Origin: GCA-002712045 sp028112705
GTDB lineage: Bacteria; Pseudomonadota; Alphaproteobacteria; Rhodobacterales; Rhodobacteraceae
Direction: 5' to 3'
Assembly: GCA_028112705.1 (NCBI GenBank)
Contig: JAOGYN010000034.1
Coordinates: forward strand, 1 to 5,185
DNA length: 5,185 nucleotides
Below the pieces are notes generated by a model, which saw only the letters and a program-made list of their open reading frames with translations, was not told the origin of the DNA and did no database searches. Positions 1 through 5,185 of the stretch are shown here, piece by piece (positions within the stretch are counted from its first letter, which is position 1; each line of letters begins with the position of its first letter). The translations under genes were made by a program, and so were the position numbers.

Positions 1-409
1 AAATCGCTATTGGAAGCATTTCAAAAATTACCTCCCAATCTTTCCACTTGTGAAAGTGTTTCAACCCATCAGCGCCCATAATCCATATAAAGTTGACTGT
101 AGGATATTCTATCTTCAATCTTTTGATCAAATCTACTGAAAAGTTCACATTAAGTTGTCTTTCGACATCAGTCACTAGCATATTAGATTGGTTAACTAAT
201 TTTTTTGTGTCATCAAATCTCTTTTGAAAGTCAGCGAAGCTATCAGTTTTTAAGGGATTACGTTGTGATACAACCCACCATAACTTATCAAGCGGTAGGG
301 TACTTAAAGCCCATTTTGCTATATGCATATGTCCTTCATGCGGCGGGTCAAATGATCCTCCAACCAAACCAATAGTTTGATTAATATCTACTTTGGGAAG
401 GTCTATCAT
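1..409 (-). CDS. nadD: Nicotinate-nucleotide adenylyltransferase NadD, 3' part off the left edge
   Basis: NadD transfers AMP from ATP to nicotinate mononucleotide, giving deamido-NAD in the cytoplasmic route to NAD. The window holds the first 136 codons; the family usually has about 190-220 residues, so roughly the last third is missing, including the C-terminal ATP-binding motif. Seen here: the nucleotidyltransferase signature GGSFDPPHEGH at residues 17-27 (with the HxGH ATP-binding histidines), the RNPLK segment near residue 50, and MGADGLKHFHKW at 111-122, a block typical of NadD that contributes to nicotinate-side recognition. The ATG at 409-407 is chosen because GTAGGAG lies four bases upstream and the signature falls at the usual distance from the N-terminus. 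The gene is transcribed away from ettA and appears to be first in its unit. In many alphaproteobacteria rsfS and rlmH follow nadD; that part is outside the window. No frameshift or missing key residue is seen. Confidence 0.95.
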   Translation of the reverse strand, partial: MIDLPKVDINQTIGLVGGSFDPPHEGHMHIAKWALSTLPLDKLWWVVSQRNPLKTDSFADFQKRFDDTKKLVNQSNMLVTDVERQLNVNFSVDLIKRLKIEYPTVNFIWIMGADGLKHFHKWKDWEVIFEMLPIAI

Positions 410-413
410 AATG

Positions 414-420
414 CTCCTAC
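414..420 (-). promoter_or_regulatory. Ribosome binding site of nadD
   Basis: On the minus strand GTAGGAG ends four bases before the ATG at 409-407. The match to the anti-Shine-Dalgarno is good, though the spacing is on the short side. It fixes the nadD start, since no other start codon with a comparable site is seen in the frame nearby. Confidence 0.7.
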
Positions 421-432
421 TGCAAAAAATTA

Positions 433-462
433 ATTAAATTAAACAATTAATATTAAAGACAA
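433..462 (-). promoter_or_regulatory. Candidate sigma-70 type promoter for nadD
   Basis: Read on the minus strand, TTGTCT (462-457, four of six matches to TTGACA) is followed after 18 bases by TTTAAT (438-433, five of six matches to TATAAT). Transcription would start near 426, giving a 5' leader of under 20 bases that still includes the nadD ribosome binding site. The surroundings are so AT-rich that a chance match is likely, so this is only a candidate. Confidence 0.3.
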
Positions 463-510
463 CCTTTTCATAGATCATAAGAACCGTTAGGACAAAACAA
501 AAACTAAATT

Positions 511-515
511 GGAGG
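511..515 (+). promoter_or_regulatory. Strong ribosome binding site that sets a TTG start for ettA
   Basis: GGAGG ends seven bases before the TTG at 523-525, which is ideal spacing. It decides the start. The first in-frame ATG, at 550-552, has no such site and would remove the opening residues that EttA proteins normally have before their first beta strand. Confidence 0.8.
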
Positions 516-522
516 CAATCCC

Positions 523-2178
523 TTGGCCAGTTATCAATATGTTTATCACATGGACGGTGTATCTAAAACCTACCCTGGTGGAAAGAAATGTTTTGAAAAT
601 ATAAAATTATCGTTTCTACCTGGCGTTAAGATTGGAGTGGTTGGCGCAAACGGTTCTGGAAAATCGACCTTAATGAAAATTATGGCAGGTTTTGATGAAG
701 AATTCTCTGGTGAAGCTTGGGCTGCTGAAGGAGCAACAGTGGGTTATTTACCACAGGAACCAAGTTTAAATGAAAATCTCAACGTTAGAGAAAATGTAAT
801 GTTGGGAGTTTCTGAAAAAAAAGCCATTCTTGATCGTTATAATGAATTAGCTATGAACTATTCTGATGAAACAGCTGCAGAAATGGGAGAACTTCAAGAC
901 AAAATAGATGCAGCTGATCTTTGGAACTTGGATGCAGCAATTGATATCGCAATGGAAGCCCTAAGATGTCCTGCTGATGAAAGCGAAGTAGAAAACTTGT
1001 CTGGAGGAGAGCGAAGACGAATCGCTTTATGTAAATTACTCCTAGAAGCTCCAGATATGTTACTTCTTGACGAGCCAACTAATCACTTGGACGCAGAAAC
1101 AATTGCGTGGTTGCAGCAACATTTAATTGATTACAAGGGAACTATTTTAATAGTAACACATGATCGGTATTTTTTAGATAATATAACAGGATGGATTCTA
1201 GAATTGGATCGTGGAAGAGGGATTCCTTACGAAGGAAACTATTCAAGTTGGTTAGAGCAAAAAGCCAAGCGGTTAGCGCATGAAGCAAAAGGTGATAAAG
1301 CAAAACAAAAAGTATTAAATAGAGAACTTGAGTGGATTAGGGCAGGAACCAAAGCTAGACAAGCAAAACAAAAAGCAAGAATCAATGCATATGAAGAAAT
1401 GGCCAATAAATCTGAACGAGAGAAACTTGGTAGTGCTCAAATTATAGTGCCTAATGGACCCCGCTTGGGAGGCAAGGTAATCGAAGTTGAAGGCTTATCT
1501 AAGGGTTTTAATGACAATTTATTAATAGAAAATTTATCTTTTTCACTTCCTCCTGGAGGTATCGTTGGCGTGATAGGACCAAATGGGGCGGGGAAGTCTA
1601 CTTTATTTAAAATTCTTACTGGGCAAGAAACGCCAGATACCGGTGCAATAGAGTATGGTGATACTGTCAAGCTTTCATATGTTGATCAATCTCGGGATGC
1701 GCTTAATGATAAGAAAACTGTATGGGAAGAAATTTCAAATAGTCAGGATATAATTTTATTAGGTGACGCAGAAGTTAATGGTCGAGCCTATTGTTCCTCC
1801 TTTAACTTTAAGGGCGGCGATCAACAAAAAACCGTGGGGTTATTATCAGGGGGAGAGCGCAATAGAGTTCACATGGCAAAATTATTAAAATCTGGAGGCA
1901 ATGTATTGCTGCTAGATGAACCTACAAATGATTTGGATGTTGAAACATTGCGAGCACTGGAAAATGCTTTAGAAGAATTTGCTGGTTGTGCGGTCATAAT
2001 CTCTCACGATCGCTTTTTTCTAGACCGTTTGTGCACTCATATTCTTGCATTCGAAGGCGAAGCGCACGTCGAATGGTTTGAAGGAAACTTTGCTGATTAT
2101 GAAGAGGACAAGAAAAAGCGGTTAGGACCAGATGCATTGGAACCAAGGAGAGTGAAATATAAAAAATTCACCCGATAA
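523..2178 (+). CDS. ettA: Energy-dependent translational throttle protein EttA (ABC-F ATPase)
   Basis: EttA is a soluble ABC-F protein. In E. coli it binds the ribosomal E site and, depending on ATP/ADP, gates entry of the 70S initiation complex into elongation. The 551 residues match the family length (E. coli 555). ATPase domain 1 has Walker A GANGSGKST at 41-49, signature LSGGE at 159-163, Walker B ending in DEPTNHLD at 183-190 with catalytic E184, and switch H213. An insertion around 95-140 is the 'arm' that contacts the L1 side. The lysine/arginine-rich linker at about 242-320 is the P-site tRNA interaction motif. Domain 2 has Walker A GPNGAGKST at 352-360, LSGGE at 441-445, DEPTND at 465-470 with E466, and H495. 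All catalytic residues are present, so both sites should hydrolyse ATP. The arm, the linker length and the C-terminal RVKYKKFTR favour EttA over Uup or resistance ABC-F proteins. Translation starts at TTG. The gene stands alone, divergent from nadD and convergent with the moeB-like gene. Confidence 0.96.
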   Translation: MASYQYVYHMDGVSKTYPGGKKCFENIKLSFLPGVKIGVVGANGSGKSTLMKIMAGFDEEFSGEAWAAEGATVGYLPQEPSLNENLNVRENVMLGVSEKKAILDRYNELAMNYSDETAAEMGELQDKIDAADLWNLDAAIDIAMEALRCPADESEVENLSGGERRRIALCKLLLEAPDMLLLDEPTNHLDAETIAWLQQHLIDYKGTILIVTHDRYFLDNITGWILELDRGRGIPYEGNYSSWLEQKAKRLAHEAKGDKAKQKVLNRELEWIRAGTKARQAKQKARINAYEEMANKSEREKLGSAQIIVPNGPRLGGKVIEVEGLSKGFNDNLLIENLSFSLPPGGIVGVIGPNGAGKSTLFKILTGQETPDTGAIEYGDTVKLSYVDQSRDALNDKKTVWEEISNSQDIILLGDAEVNGRAYCSSFNFKGGDQQKTVGLLSGGERNRVHMAKLLKSGGNVLLLDEPTNDLDVETLRALENALEEFAGCAVIISHDRFFLDRLCTHILAFEGEAHVEWFEGNFADYEEDKKKRLGPDALEPRRVKYKKFTR

Positions 2179-2195
2179 TAATTTAACTTAGTAGA

Positions 2196-3227
2196 CTAAC
2201 CACATATTTTGCATTTGACGTCTTTATCTGCTTTTATTTTTCTGATTTCGCAACTTAGAGCGTCATATAATAATAAAAATCCTCTTAATGACTTGCCAAT
2301 ACCAGTTATTTCTTTAACTACTTCAACCGCCATTATTGAGCCTATAACACCTGGTAGACTACCCAAAACACCAACTTCTGCACAACTTTGTATCATGCCA
2401 TCATTATCCGTTTTTGGAAAAATACAAGAGTAACAGGGGGAGCTATTACTAGGATCAAACAAACTTATTTGACCCTCCCATTGAGAAATCGCTCCTGAAA
2501 TTAGTGGCTTCTTTTCTCTTACACAGGCCAAATTTATTAGGTGTCTTGTTTCTATATTGTCCGTCCCATCAACTATAAGGTCATACTCTGAGATTAAGTT
2601 TTGAGCATTATTTATATCTAAAACTCTGTTATAGGGTTTTACAATTATATATGGGTTTATCTCTAATAAATTTTTTTGGGACGCAAAAACTTTTGATTTT
2701 CCAATGTCAGTGTCTCTGTAAAGAATCTGGCGTTGAAGATTTGATAAAGAAACCTCATCATCATCAATGATACCAATTGTTCCCACACCTGCTCCAGCTA
2801 GATACATTGAAACTGGATTACCCAATCCCCCTGCGCCAACGATTAAAACCTTAGAGTCTCTTAACTTTTGCTGTCCCTGCCCACCGATCTCTTTCAAAAT
2901 TATATGCCTAGCATATCTCTCAATTTCAGTCTCTGACATCTCATTATCAGGCAACTTATTAAAAGTATTTTCTAAATTATTTTTTTTCATCGCTCTTAAG
3001 AAAAAGCCATAGCAACCAACTAAAAAAACTATAGTTACTAATATCAACCATTCCATCACAGAACTTCCAATGTAATTTTTAATGATGTTTTCTTCTGGGA
3101 GGACCGAAATGAGAAATAAAATAAAAATAAAGCTCAATCCTAGAGTAATTAAAATTATTATTTTTCTTATTCTAAAATATGCAGCCACACCTACAAACAA
3201 AGCCATAAAAATCAAAACTTTCAACAT
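2196..3227 (-). CDS. moeB: MoeB/ThiF-family sulfur-carrier adenylyltransferase with an N-terminal membrane anchor
   Basis: By family, the enzyme adenylates the C-terminal glycine of a ubiquitin-like sulfur carrier (MoaD for molybdopterin, ThiS for thiamine). The catalytic domain covers about residues 100-343. It has arginine-finger R107 (RYARH, like E. coli MoeB R14), the nucleotide loop GAGGLG at 131-136, DDD at 155-157, SNLQRQ with R166, K177 in DIGKSK, and D223 in GTDN (like MoeB D130). Two zinc pairs are present: CYSC (C265, C268) and CKIC (C339, C342). C282 matches the cysteine that in ThiF links to the carrier. There is no rhodanese domain. Oddly, residues 1-95 precede this domain and hold three hydrophobic stretches (about 2-18, 23-43, 57-77). 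Basic residues at 19-22 and 78-82 place the enzyme domain in the cytoplasm. The total of 343 residues compares with about 250 for E. coli MoeB. The start is coupled to the dut stop. Whether the partner is MoaD, ThiS or another carrier cannot be told here, so the symbol is by family. Confidence 0.87.
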   Translation of the reverse strand: MLKVLIFMALFVGVAAYFRIRKIIILITLGLSFIFILFLISVLPEENIIKNYIGSSVMEWLILVTIVFLVGCYGFFLRAMKKNNLENTFNKLPDNEMSETEIERYARHIILKEIGGQGQQKLRDSKVLIVGAGGLGNPVSMYLAGAGVGTIGIIDDDEVSLSNLQRQILYRDTDIGKSKVFASQKNLLEINPYIIVKPYNRVLDINNAQNLISEYDLIVDGTDNIETRHLINLACVREKKPLISGAISQWEGQISLFDPSNSSPCYSCIFPKTDNDGMIQSCAEVGVLGSLPGVIGSIMAVEVVKEITGIGKSLRGFLLLYDALSCEIRKIKADKDVKCKICG

Positions 3228-3239
3228 CAGTTTTTTCCT
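3225..3239 (-). promoter_or_regulatory. dut/moeB translational coupling site (TGATG with upstream AGGA)
   Basis: On the minus strand the dut stop TGA (3229-3227) and the moeB-like ATG (3227-3225) share one base as TGATG. An AGGA lies eight bases before the ATG, inside the last codons of dut. This arrangement suggests ribosomes finishing dut re-initiate on the next gene. It also supports the long, membrane-anchored start over the internal methionine at residue 97. Confidence 0.75.
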
Positions 3240-3688
3240 GTAGAGCCAAAACCACTGGTACCACGTGTAGTCTCACTTAAGTCATCGAAAGTTTGAAATA
3301 CCGCCTGAATAACTGGGGACACTATTAATTGAGCAATACGATCACCGTGAGATACAGTGTATGCATCTTGCCCATTATTAATTAATATTATTCCAACTAA
3401 ACCACGATAATCACTATCTATAGTACCCGGACTATTTAGCAATGTTATGCCATACTTAATGGCTAATCCTGAACGTGGTCTAATTTGAATCTCATAGTCG
3501 CTTGGTATTTCCAAACTAAAACCCGTTGGTATTAACAGCCGATCACCTGGTAAAATCGTTACAGCAGTTTGGTTGGTTCCAAAATTTGCATGCACATCTG
3601 CTCCTGCAGATCCTGTGCTCTGGAAAGTTGGTAATGGGATACTACGATCAGCATTTTCATCCCAAGCAACTTTTATAAGTACTTTCAT
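3227..3688 (-). CDS. dut: Deoxyuridine 5'-triphosphate nucleotidohydrolase (dUTPase)
   Basis: This trimeric dUTPase hydrolyses dUTP to dUMP and pyrophosphate, limiting uracil in DNA and feeding dTMP synthesis. The 153 residues are full length for the family. All five motifs appear in order: motif 1 AGADVHA at 28-34, motif 2 RPRSGLA at 70-76, motif 3 GTIDSDYRGLV at 88-98 with catalytic D91 and the uracil-stacking Y94, motif 4 GDRIAQLIV at 115-123, and motif 5 RGTSGFGSTG at 142-151 with F147, the mobile arm that closes over the substrate. Motif 5 has serine where many homologues have glycine (RGxGGFGSTG), a position that varies in the family. Only one base separates the coaBC stop from this ATG. 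No strong Shine-Dalgarno is seen (only GAAAAG-like sequence), so translation probably depends on ribosomes coming from coaBC. coaBC-dut adjacency is common in proteobacteria. Confidence 0.96.
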   Translation of the reverse strand: MKVLIKVAWDENADRSIPLPTFQSTGSAGADVHANFGTNQTAVTILPGDRLLIPTGFSLEIPSDYEIQIRPRSGLAIKYGITLLNSPGTIDSDYRGLVGIILINNGQDAYTVSHGDRIAQLIVSPVIQAVFQTFDDLSETTRGTSGFGSTGKN

Positions 3689-3689
3689 A

Positions 3690-4886
3690 TTATTTTAACT
3701 TTTCTAGAATTCTTTTAACCAGTTTTAATGCTACTTTCTCTTTTAACATTTCCGGCCATTCCTCTACTTTTGTTTCACTAATTAATGCCACTTTATTGAG
3801 CACTCCACCCATTACCTTACTATTTCCACCAACCTTATTTGCGACAATCCAGTCACAGCCTTTCCTGCTTCGCTTTAAACTAGCTTGCTCGATCACATTT
3901 TCAGTTTCAGCTGCAAAACCTATCACTAATTCTGGTCTATTTTCTTTCAATCCACTAATAAACTTTAAGATATCCTTGTTTTCTAATAGAACTAAATTAG
4001 GTGTTCCTTTGCCTTTTACTTTTTTTATCTTTTGCTCTTGCTCACTTGCCACTTTCCAGTCTGCAACTGCTGCAGCAAAAATTGCTACTTTTGCTGGGAG
4101 TGCGTTATTTACTGCATCAAACATTTGCTCAGCCGTCTCTACTTTTACAAGCTTAACGCCAGAGGGGTGTTTAACTGAGGAGGGGCCAGAAATGAAAGTA
4201 ACGTCAGCCCCCAAATTAGATAAAGCAGTTGCAATGGCAGTACCTTGCGCACCTGAAGATCGGTTTCCAATATATCTAATTGGGTCGATAGGTTCATGCG
4301 TTGGCCCAGAAGTAACAATAACGTGAGTATTTTTTAACGGACCACTCTTCAAAATTTTCTCTGCTTCAAGAGCTATTTGTTCTGGTTCAGACATTCGGCC
4401 TGGTCCAAAATCACCACAAGCCATCTCTCCGTCATTTGGACCCACAAAATATGCTCCATCTGACATTAATGTAGAATGATTGCGTTTTGTAGACGGATGA
4501 TTCCACATCCTCACGTTCATAGCTGGCGCAAGTAGTAATGGCCTATCAGTTGCTAATAATAGAGTTGATGCCAAGTCATTAGCAAACCCATTCGCTATTT
4601 TCGCCATAAAATCAGCTGTACATGGTGCTACAACAACTAAATCTGCTGCTCGGGATAGTTCAATATGACCCATCTCGGATTCAGCAGTTAAGTCAAACAA
4701 GTCTTGGTGTACTTTTTCCCCAGCTAACGCACTAACTGAAAGTGGTGTAACAAAATTGCTGCCTCCTTCAGTGAGGCAAGTACTAACAGAGCAGCCTCTT
4801 TTCCTGAGAAGTCTGATCAATTCCAAAGAACGATAGGCTGATATGCCACCACCAATTATTAAAAGTATGCGTTTTCCGAAAAGCAT
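3690..4886 (-). CDS. coaBC: Bifunctional phosphopantothenoylcysteine decarboxylase / phosphopantothenate-cysteine ligase
   Basis: CoaBC catalyses two consecutive steps of coenzyme A synthesis: joining cysteine to 4'-phosphopantothenate using CTP (CoaB), then decarboxylating the product to 4'-phosphopantetheine (CoaC, FMN-dependent). The 398 residues are a normal length. CoaC covers about 1-180, with flavin loop GGGISAYRS at 12-20, catalytic H74 in MGHIELS, PAMN at 121-124 with N124, and the substrate-lid cysteine C157 in ACGDFGPGRM. CoaB covers about 186-398, with TSGPTHEPIDPIRYIGNRSSG (from 192) carrying N208, AAAVADW at 271-277, KIKK at 286-289 and GFAAET at 323-328. These match the residues known to matter in E. 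coli CoaBC, so both activities should be intact. The ATG at 4886-4884 has AAAAAGG eight bases upstream. It is the first complete gene of the unit coaBC-dut-moeB, with rpoH upstream on the same strand. Confidence 0.97.
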   Translation of the reverse strand: MLFGKRILLIIGGGISAYRSLELIRLLRKRGCSVSTCLTEGGSNFVTPLSVSALAGEKVHQDLFDLTAESEMGHIELSRAADLVVVAPCTADFMAKIANGFANDLASTLLLATDRPLLLAPAMNVRMWNHPSTKRNHSTLMSDGAYFVGPNDGEMACGDFGPGRMSEPEQIALEAEKILKSGPLKNTHVIVTSGPTHEPIDPIRYIGNRSSGAQGTAIATALSNLGADVTFISGPSSVKHPSGVKLVKVETAEQMFDAVNNALPAKVAIFAAAVADWKVASEQEQKIKKVKGKGTPNLVLLENKDILKFISGLKENRPELVIGFAAETENVIEQASLKRSRKGCDWIVANKVGGNSKVMGGVLNKVALISETKVEEWPEMLKEKVALKLVKRILEKLK

Positions 4887-4935
4887 TAAGGATACCTTTT
4901 TGTATTTTTATTCCTTATACTTAAAAAATCCTTAA
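4886..4935 (-). repeat. 8-bp inverted repeat spanning the coaBC leader and start codon
   Basis: On the minus strand TTAAGGAT (4935-4928) and ATCCTTAA (4893-4886) are perfect reverse complements separated by 34 bases. The 3' arm ends on the A of the coaBC ATG, and the ribosome binding site sits in the loop next to it. The stem has only two G-C pairs and a long loop, so it would be weak as RNA. It may be a chance repeat or a protein site. It is not a rho-independent terminator, as no T-run follows the 3' arm. Confidence 0.3.
4895..4901 (-). promoter_or_regulatory. Ribosome binding site of coaBC
   Basis: On the minus strand AAAAAGG ends eight bases before the ATG at 4886-4884. The core AAGG is a modest Shine-Dalgarno with acceptable spacing. 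The eight bases between it and the start codon lie almost entirely in the 3' arm of an inverted repeat. Confidence 0.55.
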
Positions 4936-4962
4936 CAAGCTAGCAAGATCACTTTTGAACCA

Positions 4963-5185
4963 CTAATTAATCATCAACTTTAAAGCATCGTTAGAGTTAA
5001 GGTTTTTCCTCATTTTAGTAAAGGCTGCAGCTTCTAACTGTCTAACCCTTTCTTTTGAAAGTCCCAGCTCCTTACCTAAACTTTCTAGAGTTCTTCCAGT
5101 ATCAGATAATCGTCTTTCAGATATAATAAACTGCTCTCGGGGGTTTAACCTATCTAGGGCTCCACCAACCCATTCTTTAAGTTTT
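4963..5185 (-). CDS. rpoH: RNA polymerase heat-shock sigma factor RpoH (sigma-32), C-terminal part
   Basis: RpoH directs RNA polymerase to heat-shock promoters. Only the last 73 codons and a TAG stop (4965-4963) are present; the family has about 280-300 residues, so the 5' three quarters lies beyond the right edge. The fragment is sigma region 4: an LNPREQFII segment followed by SERRL, then TLESLGKELGLSKERVRQLE (fragment residues 32-51), the helix-turn-helix that reads the -35 element. The RERRL/SERRL spacing and the SKERVRQLE block are those of RpoH rather than RpoD, whose region 4 is flanked differently and ends the protein with a longer tail. After it come a short basic helix and the C-terminus. 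The stop is 76 bp upstream of coaBC on the same strand, and no GC-rich stem followed by a T-run lies between them, so the two may be cotranscribed. Assignment to RpoH rather than another sigma-70 group member rests on this short region alone. Confidence 0.88.
   Translation of the reverse strand, partial: KLKEWVGGALDRLNPREQFIISERRLSDTGRTLESLGKELGLSKERVRQLEAAAFTKMRKNLNSNDALKLMIN

Larger units (their letters stand above)
410..522. other. Divergent intergenic region between nadD and ettA
   Basis: These 113 bases separate two genes read in opposite directions, so they should carry both promoters. The part nearest nadD is almost pure A/T and contains two perfect palindromes, TTAATTAA at 430-437 and TTAATATTAA at 447-456. 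On the ettA side I see no good -35/-10 pair. The best attempts (TTTTCA at 465-470 with TAGGAC at 488-493, or CATAAG at 476-481 with a poor -35) match too weakly to call. No small gene or structured RNA is apparent. Confidence 0.6.

Noticed and set aside
851..1670. Short minus-strand open frames inside ettA
   Set aside because: They run opposite the conserved ATPase motifs, and no start signal or recognisable domain is present.
2152..2171. Inverted repeat GTGAA...TTCAC at the 3' end of ettA as a terminator
   Set aside because: The stem is only five base pairs with a ten-base A/T loop, lies inside the coding sequence, and is followed by no T-run on either strand.
2189..2200. TTAGT-AG-ACTAA near-palindrome between ettA and the moeB-like gene
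   Set aside because: A two-base loop cannot close as an RNA hairpin, the arms are five bases and AT-rich, and no T-run follows. It is probably chance.
2209..3012. Short plus-strand open frames opposite the moeB-like gene
   Set aside because: Both are antisense to conserved catalytic segments and have the proline-rich, low-complexity look of reverse-frame translation.
3227..3273. Serine in dUTPase motif 5 (RGTSGFGSTG) as a sign of a defective enzyme
   Set aside because: The changed position varies among functional dUTPases, while the arginine, phenylalanine and STG of the motif are all kept.
3796..4326. Long open frame on the plus strand opposite coaBC
   Set aside because: It lies wholly antisense to a well-recognised coaBC, has no ribosome binding site I can defend, and its translation resembles no family. 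It is a shadow of the coaBC reading frame.
4900..4942. CTTG element followed by a TATAAG-like sequence upstream of coaBC as a sigma-32 promoter
   Set aside because: The 16-base spacing and the -10 sequence do not fit the alphaproteobacterial heat-shock consensus as I know it, and the AT-rich gap makes partial matches likely.

Overview
The window looks like a housekeeping stretch of an AT-rich alphaproteobacterial chromosome. This placement rests on the character of the NadD and RpoH fragments, on the EttA sequence, and on the coaBC-dut-moeB-type gene chain. It is an inference from recognised motifs, not from a search. No mobile element, CRISPR array, tRNA or rRNA is visible, and coding density is very high.

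Layout, left to right. (1) Bases 1-409, minus strand: the N-terminal two thirds of nadD (NAD synthesis), running off the left edge. (2) Bases 410-522: a 113-bp AT-rich divergent intergenic region that must hold the starts of both nadD and ettA. (3) Bases 523-2178, plus strand: a complete ettA, the ABC-F translation factor, starting at TTG behind a strong Shine-Dalgarno. (4) Bases 2196-4886, minus strand: a tight three-gene series read right to left, coaBC, then dut (1 bp gap), then a MoeB/ThiF-family adenylyltransferase (TGATG overlap). (5) Bases 4963-5185, minus strand: the C-terminal 73 codons of rpoH (heat-shock sigma factor), 76 bp upstream of coaBC and on the same strand.

How the genes relate. 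coaBC makes 4'-phosphopantetheine for coenzyme A. dut keeps dUTP out of DNA and supplies dUMP. The MoeB-like protein would activate a MoaD/ThiS-type sulfur carrier. They share a transcription unit rather than a pathway. No convincing terminator lies between rpoH and coaBC, so read-through from the heat-shock sigma gene is possible. ettA converges on the end of this unit with only 17 bp between stop codons.

The most unusual item is the MoeB/ThiF-family protein. It carries an extra N-terminal stretch of about 95 residues with three predicted membrane helices ahead of an otherwise complete catalytic domain, which suggests a membrane-tethered sulfur-carrier activating enzyme. I see no clearly novel multi-gene system; the rest of the window is ordinary.
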